Source: Amphibalanus amphitrite
Taxonomy: Eukaryota; Arthropoda; Thecostraca; Balanomorpha; Balanidae
Assembly (NCBI RefSeq): GCF_019059575.1
Contig: NW_024881843.1
Location: forward strand, 1 to 64,000
Direction: 5' to 3'
Length of the DNA: 64,000 nt
This document shows, in pieces, positions 10,724-21,872 of this stretch. Under the pieces are notes generated by a model. That model was not told the DNA's origin. It saw only the letters and a list, made by a program, of their open reading frames with translations, and ran no database searches. A program made the translations under genes and the position numbers. Each line of letters begins with the position of its first letter. Position 1 is the first letter of the stretch.

Positions 10724-11889
10724 CCCGCGCCCTGCTGGGGGGGGGGGTGTTTGAACACCCCCCTTGTGGTTTTTCGCGAATATCCGCCGCTGTTTTTGGT
10801 ACACCTTATCATACATTAATTCTACACATGTTGTGTAAATTTCAGACCAAGGTCATTCAAGGTCAGGTCACCAGGTCACTTGAAGTGACCTCACCTCATA
10901 AAAAGTTTCAATGTCTGCCATAGCTACACCGAGTGACCGATCGCTTTGAAACTTTCAGCGATTGCTAAGAGCAACAGCATGTACAAAACGTATATCTCAG
11001 AATTTTGATATCGATGACCTAAGGTCAGGTCAATTTTGCGACCTCCCCATTATAAGTCAATGGGAGAAAATTGAAATGCGCCTCTTTTGGATGAAAGACA
11101 TTATAAACACTCCCAAACACCGAATTACAAGTGGATTAGACACACTGAACATGAAAATGGTGTCCGTGACCTTTGTTTATGCCCTGAGGTCATCTTAGGT
11201 CACGAATGGTATCTAACAGTTTTTCGCAAATAATTTTTGATAGAGGCATGCTAGAGCGATGAAAACGCCTTAGATGTGTTCAGCTCGACTATACGGATCG
11301 ACTGATATGCAACATGACCCTTTCCGGTCAGGTCATGACCTTGACCTGAGGTCAAATTTTCAAGTTGACCTTTCAAGGTCAAGTTATAGTTCATTCGATC
11401 CGTCTTGATGAGAGGAACACGATGCCGGTAAAAGTAAGCTCGTACAAGGCTTGGGTCAAAAGTTATTGCCGAAAACTGTTTCCGAAAAAAATCGGTTATT
11501 TTTGCAGTTTTTGCCCCCTGCAGGCAAAACCGTTGACGTTAGGTCAAATTTGAGATAATTACTCAGAAAGGGCGTTAATAGGGCTATCAAATGCGCTTTT
11601 CCGCGGTGCTGTAGCTCTATTGGTTCCCGAGTTATGCGTTGGCTTCTTGGAAATTTTTATATTCGACCTGGAAATCGGCGAACTTTGGCCTTCAATGACC
11701 TCTGGTGACCTGACCTTTGACCTGACCAAAAAAATTGACCGAAGTGATTTCGTCATTATTTTTGACGCTCTTTCGAACGCCGCCTTCCGCGTATCGCTAC
11801 GTGGCCCAGGAGCCGAGTTACAAGGGGGGTGTTCAAACACCCCCCCCCCAGCAGGGCGTGGAAATCCAGGACCCCCAGCAGGGCGCGGG
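10724..11889. mobile_element. TTAA-flanked element (piggyBac-like), 1.2 kb
   Basis: TTAA at 10720-10723 and 11890-11893. Ends CCCGCGCCCTGCTGGGG and CCAGCAGGGCGCGGG are inverted. Beside the left end a G-run, GTGTTTGAACAC and a C-run form a perfect hairpin (about 10737-10763); the right end has a partial duplication of its CCCAGCAGGGCG terminus. The interior has many AGGTCA/TGACCT half-sites and no transposase. A segment at about 10860-10990 is shared with the foldback at 699-3261 and with 62690-62790. Confidence 0.8.
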
Positions 11890-12009
11890 TTAACTCACGG
11901 CTTCAGTAAAGCGCGCTGAAGCAGAGTGAAGCGGCGTGCCGTGAAATAGGGCCCAGCTCTGAAAATCACAAAACCCTGGCTTTTCCCATAGCCATGAACA
12001 CTGAACAGT

Positions 12010-12596
12010 AAGGCTGAGCTACACTATGCGTGACCGTCCAGGAAATTACGTGCGTGATCTGCAGATCCGTGATTGCGAGACTCGCTTGACATCGGTTTCT
12101 ACGATTTTCCAGAATTTCCGTGAATTATTGTATGCTGACGTAATAATAACAACTAATAAATGTTTTCGCGACAAACGCTAAGTTTGCTATCTTCTATACT
12201 ATTTTATTGATAATTAGTTTATTTTGTTCATAAAACATCAAAAAGACATGAAATTTAAAGAAACAATTATTAATTACGTAACTTGGATTCATACGGTGCG
12301 CCACCAAGTGCGCCAACAACTGTCTCATATCACGCAATCACGCAGATTCTGCAAAAAAGTTCGTAGCTCTGGACTTTATATCGGTACGGAACATCCTGAC
12401 CGTCCTGACTATCCGGCATTTCCTGTACTGAACGTCCGGAATTTCCTTAACTGAATCTGCGTGACCCCAGTGTAGCCGGCCCTGTGTATTTCCTATCAGC
12501 TGAACTTGACCTGCGTACCGATTTTCTGCAAAACCCGTAAACTCGCAGATCACGGACGTATGTAGGATCCCGCCTAGTGTAGCTAGACCTTAACTG
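12010..12596. mobile_element. Unclassified TIR element
   Basis: Inverted ends AAGGCTGAGCTACACTA and TAGTGTAGCTAGACCTT. It interrupts the right arm of an outer foldback: 11957-12009 and 12597-12633 together match the inverse of 8015-8166. The repeat GTGTAGCCGGCC near 12470 resembles the end. Target duplication is not resolved and no coding region is seen. Confidence 0.55.
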
Positions 12597-12751
12597 ATCA
12601 AATTATTTAATGTTTCTCGTTAAATCCATGTAGGGGAAGATGGGGGACACCGACCCCCTTAACTTTTCAGGGTCTAGTACGTAATTTTTGGTCAAATGAT
12701 CAATGTCTCAGTTTCATTGGATTGTCGCATCAATTTTACATACATGTCAAC

Positions 12752-13298
12752 CAGGGTTGTGCTTGACTCATGAGTCGAGTCAGAAATTTGACTCAACTCT
12801 GACTCAAATGAGTCAGATTTGAGTCGAGTCGGATAAAATGTTGAGCTGTTGAGTTGAGTCAGAGTTGAGTCGGACAAAAATATTAAGGTGTTGAGTTGAG
12901 TCAGAGTTGAGTCAGTAAAATAACTTTTGACATTGAGTTGAGTCAAAAACATTTAGGAACATGAGTCAGCTGACTCAACTTTCTAGAAACAATATATAGT
13001 ATAAGTTTTTCATCCTCCCCATGCTTAACAACTTAGGCCTGGCCCTCCTGCCGGATTTTTTCACCCCCCCCCCCGCTCAACAACTTTTTTATCTGAGTCA
13101 ATTTTGAGTCAACACACTTGACTCAACAAAAAAATTGAGTCAAGTTTGAGTCAACTCATATTTTCATTGAGCCGCTTGAGTCATGAGTCGAGTCAAGGGA
13201 AAAATCAGCTCCTTGTTTGAGTCAGAGTTGAGTCAGGGCATTCTGAAGTTGAATGACGAGTCGAGTCGGCAAATTTTTTTGAGTCGAGCACAACCCTG
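12752..13298. mobile_element. hAT-type MITE built from TGAGTCA/GAGTCGAGTC repeats
   Basis: Ends CAGGGTTGTGCTTGACTC and GAGTCGAGCACAACCCTG are inverted, with a perfect 8-bp duplication ATGTCAAC (12744-12751 and 13299-13306). This is the hAT hallmark. The body is made of near-tandem GAGTCA/GAGTCGAGTC/TTGAGTTGAGTC strings, many of which contain TGAGTCA, the consensus bound by AP-1 (bZIP) factors. It is non-coding; the open frame on the minus strand is a translation of the repeat. Confidence 0.88.
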
Positions 13299-13449
13299 AT
13301 GTCAACCAATTGTTTTCTTGTAGTGTCGTTCCTAATTTGATTATTCCATATTTAGTAAATGTCTACATTTTTCGGGGATAACACCGACCGCTGGGTAACA
13401 CCGCCCGAGCTCGGCAGGCAACGAAATCTGCATATTGCTGGACTATTAA

Positions 13450-13927
13450 AGGGACCCTCCCACCTTAACATTAGATTTGAGTTGAGATAGCCAAAATGGG
13501 GTCCCTGGCTCACAATTACCGGTTTCGGCACTCACAACATCGAGAAATGCCTTAAATCGGAAATATTGAATTTCAAAATTGCAGCATTTTGATTCAGAGG
13601 GGCTAATGCTTAGGAATACCCCTCTGAATGTGTGACGTCAGCGCAGATATCTAACGATTTTTAGATGTTTGACTAAAACGTTTTGTAGCACGCGGTGGTA
13701 TATGCTATTTGCGCGCAACATCTGCCGCAAACGCCGCACTTCTAAAATAAAGTCGCTAGAAACAGCGGAGATCCCAAAAAAGTAAACAAAAGTAAAAGTC
13801 TAATATCTTGAAAACCGGTGAATATTTTTCGGTGAAATTTGGTAGATATTCGTTTTCGCTCTTTCTGAACCGAGCGACATCACTTTCATGCCAATTCATA
13901 AACTTTTTTGAAGGTGGGAGGGTCCCT
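13450..13927. mobile_element. TTAA-flanked MITE, AGGGACCCTCCCACC ends
   Basis: TTAA at 13446-13449 and 13928-13931; 20-bp near-perfect inverted ends beginning AGGGACCCTCCCACCTT. TTAA duplication is used by piggyBac and Kolobok elements; this short element cannot be assigned between them. It contains one variant of the ATCTTGAAAACCGGTG...GAAATTTGG motif near 13805-13850. Confidence 0.8.
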
Positions 13928-14622
13928 TTAAGTTGCTCTTCTTATCGTAAATTTCGAGGCGTTTTAGTATATCTATAAAATACAGTGGAAACCATTTTAT
14001 TATATCCCTGGTACAACGTAGTACTCATTTATATAACTAGACTACTTTAAGTCCAAAAATTTCATTTTCTGGAAGTTTTTCATTATCCTCTAAAAAAGAA
14101 AACATAGCAACAACGTTCTTTATTTATTTGAAATGCGTCACTCCTGGGTTAGGTGTCACAATGTGCTATTAAATACCAAATTTCCCAAGTGGGCGGTGTT
14201 ACCCAAGTGTCTGCATTTTTCTAAAAAATCCTTCAATATGGCAGCACGACAAAAATTTCGCTCGAGCAGGAGCACGTAATACTTGGATGAGTCCTAAGTA
14301 TGACAAAAATACTACTTCAGGACTAATGTCAGTCAAATAAGATCAGTTTTCTTCTGCTTATTATGCTAGAAAAAAATATAAAACGCATTCACGAAACGTA
14401 AAATTAGGAATTTCTCGCAAATCACCTAAACCAATGCGGTGCACTGCCCATACCTGCACTTCTGTTATGGTCACGCTGCCAAAAGACAGCCAGCTTTCGC
14501 CCTAGACCTTTTTATATTTCTGATAGCAAAGAAGGTAATTTTGGGAGAAGCTCACGTGTTGACGGGGGGGGGGGGGCAATCCGCTCCACTGGGGAGGCAA
14601 TTTCCGCCCCCTCCCCAGTTAA

Positions 14623-15115
14623 CATGTTTGACGAGGTCCTGGAAGGCATCAAAACTTCTTCGTAATTTTTCAAATGGTTGCTAAATTTAAATTCAGCTCC
14701 AAAAACTAGCTTAGAAACATGTAAAACTCGAAAAAATGAATCCAGGCATCAAAGGTCAGTGACCTGACCTGACATTCCGGTGACCTTGATACCCACCCAT
14801 GAATTAGAGCAACATCAAATCACATGGTTGAACGTTTGAAACCACCAAAAGACTGCAAACGCGCGGCTAATGGGAGCCGACATACGCCGAATCGCGATTC
14901 CGGCCAAACATGGTCTCGAAAAGTAAGTCACAGGTCAAAGATCATTTGGATCAGGGTCATGAAATTCTCAAGAGTAGGTGTGAAATTGATAAACGTAAGG
15001 GTACTGAAAGTTTCGTCGCAATCGGTCGCTTTTTACGCGAGTTATTTGCGGAAAACCGAAGGGGTCTGTTCGACCCCTCCCCCCACCCTATGTATGGTAT
15101 AGGTACGGGCGAGGG
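14623..15115. mobile_element. TTAA-element half, ends at shared TTAA
   Basis: Ends GTACGGGCGAGGG immediately before TTAA at 15116-15119, which is also the left TTAA of the next element. It contains a G/C-run hairpin near 15060-15085, AGGTCA motifs and the reverse-oriented GAAACTTTC...motif at about 15005-15055. The left end is not clear. Confidence 0.5.
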
Positions 15116-15119
15116 TTAA

Positions 15120-15998
15120 CCCTCGCATGTGTGCGGCGTTTGCCAGCTTCTAATGTGTAGGGGGGGGGGGGGTCGGTTGGACCCCCCCTTGCCGTTTGGC
15201 CCCTGATCGAGCTAGAGCTTCGCGGAAAAAACGAGCGTGTTGCCTGTGACGAGAGGAAGCCGATGATACCCAATTTTAAGGTCTTAGGTCATTGATTGAC
15301 CTTCCAGGTCAATGACCCAAAGTCGGGAAAATCGGGACCTATTAGAAAGTCGTAAAGTGTGGCTGCTAAGGGGTTTTTCGGGGTGCTGATCACGAATATC
15401 GTGTTAGTTTTGATCACAGATGATGTCTTTAACCATTTAGACCAGGTCGGGTCAGGTCAGGTCAGGTCAACCATTAGGGGTTGTGACGGGTATTCGTGGT
15501 ACGTGTCAACTGCCTCTGACAGCTTCGTAACATGTTACGAAGGCACCAAAACTACTTCGTAAATGTTCAAATGGTTGCTAAATTCGAATTCAGCTCCAAA
15601 AACTAGCCTAGAAACATGTAAAACTCGAGAAAGTGAACCGAGGTCACCAAAGGTCAATGACCTGACCTGACCTGACCTTCAGGTGACCTTGACACCAACC
15701 CTAATGCATGGGAGCAACATCAAATCACATGTTTGAACGTTTGAAACAACGAAAAGCTTGCAAACGCGCGGCTAATGCGAGCCGACATACGCAGAATCGC
15801 GATTCGGGCCAAACATGGTCTCGGAAAAGAGGTCACAGGTCAAAGGTCATTTGGGTCAGGGTCATGAAATTTTCAGGGTAGGTGTAAAATTGATCAATGC
15901 GAGGGTACTGAAAGTTTCGTCGCGATCGGCCGCTTTTTACGCGAGTTATTCGCGAAAAACCTTAGGGGGGGTTGCATCACCCCCTGTGCCGGCGAGGG
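15120..15998. mobile_element. TTAA-flanked element (piggyBac-like)
   Basis: Left TTAA 15116-15119 then CCCTCGCATGTGTGC; right end GCCGGCGAGGG followed by TCAA (15999-16002), a one-base-decayed TTAA. It carries the G-run, GGTTGGAC and C-run hairpin at about 15160-15188, the AGGTCA-rich interior and the same CGCGGAAAAAACGAGCGTG block as 8649-9584. No transposase. Confidence 0.62.
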
Positions 15999-17860
15999 TC
16001 AAGGTATGGCTCGGATCGCCTGTTTTTTTTTTTTTTTAATATCATGTTCTCAGCGCTGTGATGAAAAACAAGTGGCCTAAATCCGATGAGAAAACAGGAT
16101 TTGGGGTTACCCTAGCTTTGGCTCCTTCAGTCCTCCCCCCCCCCCTCCCCGCCATTGAAAATTGCTTAGACGAGCCCTGGTCACCGAGGTACCGCCAGTT
16201 TCACACAAATATGAAATCAATAGTTCATTCGGCGAGTCTCAACGAGAGGAACACGATGCTGGCATAAGTATTGTCGTGGGTCTATTGAGTCAGAAGTTAG
16301 TACTTAAAAACATTTCCTCTTGAAAACTGCTATTTTTAGAGTTTTTGCTGTCTGGAGGCTAAAACGTTGACCTGAGGTCAAATCTGGGAACAATACTCAG
16401 AAAGTTCTGTAAAAGGGCTATCGAATGCGCTTTTCTGCGGTGCTCTAGCACTGCAGAAAGGTTCCTGAGTTAGCTGTTGGCAGCTTCCGAAAAAAATGAA
16501 ATTGACTTAATTGACCTTTGATGACCTCTGGCGACCTGACCTTTGGCCTGACCTAAAACATGACTGAACTGTTTCCGTCATTATTTTTGACGTTCTTTCG
16601 AATGCCGCTTACCGCGTGTCGTTCAGTTGCCCAGGAGCCGAGTTAGACGTGTCACGTGGGGGAGGAGGTTGTTCAGACACCCCTTCCCCCGGCCCGGCGC
16701 GGGTTTATGCAGCAACTAACAGAGCACATTTTTTTCCATAGAACAAAACTTCTGCCGTACCCTGTTCTATTAACGGCGTTCTCTCCGATGGACCCTGACC
16801 ATTACAGTTGTAGTTCCGTTCCGTTCAGTTTATGTTGTTCCCTTCCAAAAATAATAGCAACAGCAAAACAGTTGATTGGCGCAAAAGCAGAACTTTAATT
16901 AGAGCTCCCTTCCAAGATAGAATAAGGAACCATAATGTAAACATTACAGATAAATGATGCAAAATAATTGAAGCATATGATTGAACGAAATCTTAGTTCA
17001 TAAATAGTCAGACACACACGCCCCCATCCGGCCGCCGAGCAACCCATCATATCATGCATTGCCGGGCGACGAATGTCCCAGGCCAGGTCAGCGCTGTATA
17101 TATGAATTGTACGTACCTTGTACAATGTTAATGGTTGTTTTTTAACGACGTTAACACAATGATGTTAATGATTGTTTTTAAACGACGTTAACACAATAGC
17201 ACTGCTAGTCTACAGCCAGCTACCGTCGTCTGTGCGTTCACTGTGTCTGGCTCCGACTGGTGGGCCGGTCGTGGTCTTACGCGGTGAGCTGTTGGTGGGC
17301 TCACAGTGTTAGCTCCCGACTGGTGACCCGTTGGTGGGCTTAACTAGCGAAAAATTGCGACAACCTGCACAGCCGGATTATCAATTTTATGCAGCGGTAA
17401 CCATGGAACAGTGAAGAAAAATGCTCACGTGAGCTGTCACGTGAGCTGTCAGATCAAAAACTCTGTCAAAAGTACAAATTTGCACAACCAAACTTTTGAA
17501 CACGCCAAATTGCGTCCTTAACATACTTTTTGAATAGCTACATCTTCGCTTGAGGCATAAACCATGCATATTTACATCCATTCGAAAGGAAATTGTATGC
17601 TCTTTCCAATGCTGACTGGCGCAAAGTCGTACGACCAACCAATCGCAAGTTATATGGCTTTTAAATTAGGGGTGACACTTTTTTTCGATCACCCTGTAGA
17701 ATCAGCGCACACAGATGTCGCGGTTTATATGCATATGCATAGATGTCGCAGCTATAGCGACACATGCAGTGCAAATGGTAGCAGACAGCAGTAGTTTCCC
17801 CTACCAAAGTGGCGGTTCTCTACCACAAATGCTCGTCGAGGTCGGAATTTCCAAATACGC

Positions 17861-18786
17861 TGGTGGGCTGGCAGTGTTAACTCCCGACTGGTGACACGTT
17901 GGTGGGCTGGCAGGGTTAGCTCCCGACTGGTGACACGTTGGTGGGCTCACAGTGTTAGCTCCCGACTGGTGACACGTTGGTGGGCTGGCAGTGTTAGCTC
18001 CCGACTGGTGACACGTTGGTGGGCTGGCAGTGTTAGCTCCCGACTGGTGACACGTTGGTGGGCTGGCAGTGTTAGCTCCCGACTGGTGACACGCTGGTGG
18101 GCTGGCAGTGTTAGCTCCCGACTGGTGACACGTTGGTGGGCTGGCAGTGTTAGCTCCCGACTGGTGACACGTTGGTGGGCTGGCAGTGTTAGCTCCCGAC
18201 TGGTGACACGTTGGTGGGCTGGCAGTGTTAGCTCCCGACTGGTGACACGCTGGTGGGCTGGCAGTGTTAGCTCCCGACTGGTGACACGTTGGTGGGCTGG
18301 CAGTGTTAGCTCCCGACTGGTGACACGTTGGTAGGCTGGCAGTGTTAGCTCCCGACTGGTGACACGTTGGTGGGCTCACAGTGTTAGCTCCCGACTGGTG
18401 ACACGTTGGTGGGCTCACAGTGTTAGCTCCCGACTGGTGACACGTTGGTGGGCTCACAGTGTGGCTCCCGACTGGTGACACGTTGGTGGGCTCACAGTGT
18501 TAACTCCCGACTGGTGACACGTTGGTGGGCTGGCAGTGTAAGCTCCCGACTGGTGACACGTTGGTGGGCTGGCAGTATTAGCTCCCGACTGGTGACACGT
18601 TGGTGGGCTGGCAGTGTTAGCTCCCGACTGGTGACACGTTGGTGGGCTGGCAGTGTTAGCTCCCGGCTGGTGACACGTTGGTGGGCTCACAGTGTTAGCT
18701 CCCGACTGGTGACAGGTTGGTAGGCTGGCAGTGTTAGCTCCCGACTGGTGACAGGTTGGTGGGCTGGCAGGGTTAGCTCCCGACTG
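17861..18786. repeat. 39-bp minisatellite, about 23 copies
   Basis: Unit of 39 bp containing CTCCCGACTGGTGACACGTT then GGTGGGCTGGCAGTGTTAG. Variants alternate GGCTGGCAG and GGCTCACAG. Two more copies lie detached at about 17260-17340, separated by 500 bp of other sequence. Because 39 is divisible by three, long frames open on both strands; they are artefacts of the period. Confidence 0.93.
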
Positions 18787-19230
18787 GTGAGCCGGCTGTG
18801 GCAGTGGTGGTGTCTGGTGAGCCGTGTGTGGCAGTGGTGGTGTCTGGTGAGCCGGCTGTTGCAGTGGTGGTGTCTGGTGAGCCGGCTGTGGCAGTGGTGG
18901 TGTCTGGTGAGCCGTGTGTGCCTGCGCCGGTGTCTGGTGAGCCGTGTGTGCCTGCGCCGGTGTCTGGTGAGCCGTGTGTGCCTGCGCCGGTGTCTGGTGA
19001 GCCGTGTGTGCCTGCGCCGGTGTCTGGTGAGCCGGCTGTGGCAGTGGTGGTGTCTGGTGAGCCGTGTGTGCCTGCGCCGGTGTCTGGTGAGCCGTGTGTG
19101 CCTGCGCCGGTGTCTGGTGAGCCGTGTGTGCCTGCGCCGGTGTCTGGTGAGCCGTGTGTGCCTGCGCCGGTGTCTGGTGAGCCGTGTGTGCCTGCGCCGG
19201 TGTCTGGTGAGCCGTGTGTGCCTGCGCCGG
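18787..19230. repeat. 30-bp minisatellite abutting a RALBP1 exon, about 15 copies
   Basis: Unit of 30 bp, GTGTCTGGTGAGCCGTGTGT then GCCTGCGCCG, with GGCAGTGGTG variants in the first units. It evolved from the end of the 39-bp array (shared ACTGGTGA start). In the gene's frame it would read SGEPCVPAPV repeats joined directly to the RhoGAP start, so part of it could be translated. An in-frame TAG at about 18774 limits this extension to the 30-bp section. A simpler reading puts the array in the intron. Confidence 0.9.
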
Positions 19231-19233
19231 CAG

Positions 19234-19362
19234 CTGCCGCCGAGGAGGAGGAGCCCGTGTTCGGCGTGCCGCTGCCGCTGGCCGTGGAGCGCAGCAAGTG
19301 TCACGACGGCGTCCAGCTGCCGGCCGTGGTCCGCCAGTGTATCGACTACATTGAACAGCACG
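19234..19362 (+). CDS. RALBP1: RALBP1 exon: start of RhoGAP domain
   Basis: The frame reads an Ala/Glu run then PVFGVPLPLAVERS and VQLPAVVRQCIDYIEQHG, a close match to the first helices of the RALBP1 RhoGAP domain. The domain accelerates GTP hydrolysis on Rac/Cdc42 in the Ral effector pathway. The donor is CACG|GTACGA at 19362/19363 in phase 1, and the split Gly codon is completed by the next exon at 50607. The acceptor chosen is GCCGGCAG ending at 19233, phase 1, matching the previous exon. Several upstream GGCAG|TGG sites inside the 30-bp array (18804, 18834, 18894 and others) are also phase 1 and would add SGEPCVPAPV repeats to the protein. The exon identity is firm; the exact 5' edge is not. 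Confidence 0.85.
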
Positions 19363-20041
19363 GTACGAATACGGCACCTAACTACATCCAACAGCGCAGT
19401 AGGACGACTGGCTATTACGAACGGCACAGAAACACTACTGGGCTGGCTACATGGAAACACACAATAGGGGCTGCTGGCTTCATTGACTCAGCACGGTAGG
19501 GACTACTGGCTACACTGAACATCAGATTAGGACTACTCGCTTACTAGCAGTAGGACTACTGGCTACAATAGGCACTAGGCAGCACGGTAGGACTTTTGGC
19601 TACACTGAGCTTCAGGGTAGGACTACTCGACTATTGGCGGTAGGATTACAAGCTACATCGAGCAGGACGGGAGGACTACGAACTACATCAAACAGCACAC
19701 TAAAGGCCACGCTCCACTACGCGTTTTTCGTGCGTCTTATCCTAGACATCGGTTTTTGGGTGACATCGTTCCCGAAATAATGTTCCCGTTCCCGAAAAAA
19801 AAAATGTCGCATCATTGCTCAACATTGGGCAAGCTACACTGGGAACGATGTCACGCAAAACACGACAACTTGCCAATTCCGTACCGATTTTAAGGAAATC
19901 TCGGTAAAACGCATGACGCTGTCACGCAAACACGGAAATCTCGTAGCGAGATCGTAAATTCAATTATTTGAACTTTCATCGTTTTTTTGCACGATCTCGG
20001 CCGGAGGACATGACTTACGCACTGCGACAAACATTGTGAAC

Positions 20042-20080
<39 letters not shown>

Positions 20081-20675
20081 GGCATGGTTCAACAGGTTTT
20101 CAATCATTGTGTGTAAATGAGGTGTGCTTTTCTTGTTCTTGTTTTTTTTTTTTGTTGGTATAAAAAAGAAAAGTGAAGGATAGTCCATATAGCAACCCCA
20201 CATTTTTTTGCGCTAGAAGCAGTGTCAATGCAGGGGAAAATGTTTGTAATTCTAATGGAAATTGGCGCAGTAGGTGATCGGTTGGTTTGAAATGCTAGCT
20301 ACAATAGCGGACCTAGCCCGGAGCTGAAGCGCCAAACCTTAAACGTAAAAATGAGTCATTTCTATCTATGCATTGCCATAGGCGTAATGTTGAAGATCAG
20401 GCCTTTAACCCGCGACCGCCTGTGGAGGGGGGGGGGGTCGCATCTGACCCCCCGTTTTCCTGGAATAATTCACGAACCGCTTACGCCATGAACTTGCAAC
20501 GTTTTATACGTTCTTCATCATTAATTTGACGTCTTTTGTCAAATGTTGATGCAAATTTATCAAAAACTTATTTAGCTATATCTATTTATTGATGTAACTA
20601 CAAGGCCTTTTTCGTAAAAAATGTTAAATGTTTAAAAATCACCAAAAATCAAGGTTAAAAATCGCCAAATATTAA

Positions 20676-21872
20676 CCTTCCAGGCGGTGGGGGGCATTTC
20701 CCCCCCTTTAGTTTTTTCGATATATCTCGAGAACCGCTGCGCCGATCGTCACCAAACTTTCAGTACCCTCCCGGGAGCAGCTAGCGCACATGGTGACCAA
20801 ATTTTTTTTTCCAAAGGCTATGATAGGTTGGCCGCTAATGACGTCAGAGTGACGTCATTTTTGCCATTTTCGACCAAAAAAAAAAAAAGGTTTCGCGGGA
20901 AGAGCTGTCAGGCCTACAGCTTTAGAGATACATAAAAATGTTTTTGACATAAAAAGTGTGGAATCAAAAGGGCTACAAAACTGCTGTTTCGGTTTTTCGA
21001 TTTTTTTTGGATTTTGATTCCGAATTTTGATCCAAAAATAAAAAAATAGGTTTTTTGAATATAATAGCCAAAAAATCCAAAAAGTTTTTTGAATTTCGAA
21101 AAACCGGAATATATGTGATAGTCCCTACCGCCTTCTATCTACATACCAAATTTGAGATCGATACCTCTTTTTTTGGCCAAGTAATAGCGAAAAAACTGTT
21201 CAAAATTGATGACGTCAAATTTTCAAACTCAATTTTTAGCAATTCCAGACCTCGTAGCGCAAAACAAAGACCACCATTAGACTCCCCGTGACGAGCTGCA
21301 TCGAATCGATACCCATTTTATGCAAAATATCAACTTTGAAATTTGACCTTTTTTGACCTGACCTTGGCCTGACCTCCACCAGAAAGTGACCTCAACCGTA
21401 CCTGATGGTCTTATAACCAACACCATTGAGTCGGAAATGAAAAACTGGCCATAAAACATGCATCACATAACCTTAGTAAAGTTGTGCTCATGTGGTGACC
21501 CTTGGTGACCTTTGGTGACCTGACCTGTGACCTGACCTGGTATGACCAGTGACCTCTAATAGCAACATATGTACTAGACAACTGACGCCATATCGCTGCT
21601 TTTCGACGAAATGCGTTTTACTCGGTGTTATAGCGCTTTCCCTAGAAGCCCCGTGAACGGTGAAACATTTTATCTTTGACCTGACCTGTGACGTCATCGG
21701 TGACCCCGAGGTCAATGAAATTTGGTTTCCTTCGACAAATTTGACAGGGCTATCGAACGCCGTTTGAATTTTCCGGATCCGTCCAGTAGTTTCGGAGATA
21801 CGGGGGGTGGGGAAAAAATGCCCCCCCCCCCCACCGCGCGGAAGGTGGCTGGTAGGCCCACCGCCTGCCGGG
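20676..21872. mobile_element. TTAA-flanked element (piggyBac-like), 1.2 kb
   Basis: TTAA at 20672-20675 and 21873-21876; inverted ends sharing CAGGCGGTGGG. Beside the left end is GGGGGGCATTTCCCCCC, a perfect G/C hairpin, and beside the right end another (about 21802-21832). Just inside each hairpin the ATCTCGAGAACCGCTG...CCGATCG motif points inwards (20730-20775, and reversed at about 21770-21800). The interior has TGACCT arrays. A solo left end of a related element (TTAACCCGCGACCGCCTG with its own hairpin) lies just upstream at 20405-20455. Confidence 0.75.

Larger units (their letters stand above)
7887..14618. mobile_element. Composite TTAA-flanked element (piggyBac-like), 6.7 kb
   Basis: TTAA at 7883-7886 and 14619-14622 with outward flanks ACATG/CATGT. 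The inverted termini read CTGGGGGG and share an internal GCCTCCCCAGTGGAGCGGAT block (about 7905-7925 and the inverse near 14580-14600). A G-run lies beside each end. The interior holds many later elements (8168-8496, 8649-9584, 10724-11889, 12010-12590, 12752-13298, 13450-13927). No transposase is seen. The pairing of these two ends over such a distance is inferred from sequence match and TTAA; part of the interior may be independent insertions. Confidence 0.6.
7338..19233 (+). other. RALBP1: RALBP1 intron (about 11.9 kb) packed with transposons
   Basis: Donor GTAAGC at 7338; acceptor most simply GCCGGCAG ending at 19233. The stretch 7340-7880 shows only a short palindrome-like pair (GAATGCGCATTC near 7540 and ATTCACGGCATTGG near 7725) and no gene. 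The rest holds the TTAA-flanked elements, hAT MITEs, palindromes and two minisatellites listed separately. Between about 16010 and 17200 there is degenerate TTAA-element sequence (AGGTCA motifs, a GCGCGGGTTTA half-end at 16698) and unremarkable AT-rich sequence. Between 17345 and 17860 there is a block that separates an isolated copy of the 39-bp repeat from the main array. Confidence 0.7.

Noticed and set aside
17801..19460. Several 150-300 codon frames on both strands over the minisatellites, including a Cys/His/Gln-rich repeat protein
   Set aside because: Unit lengths (39 and 30 bp) are multiples of three, so frames stay open by arithmetic. Only the frame continuous with the RhoGAP exon deserves attention.
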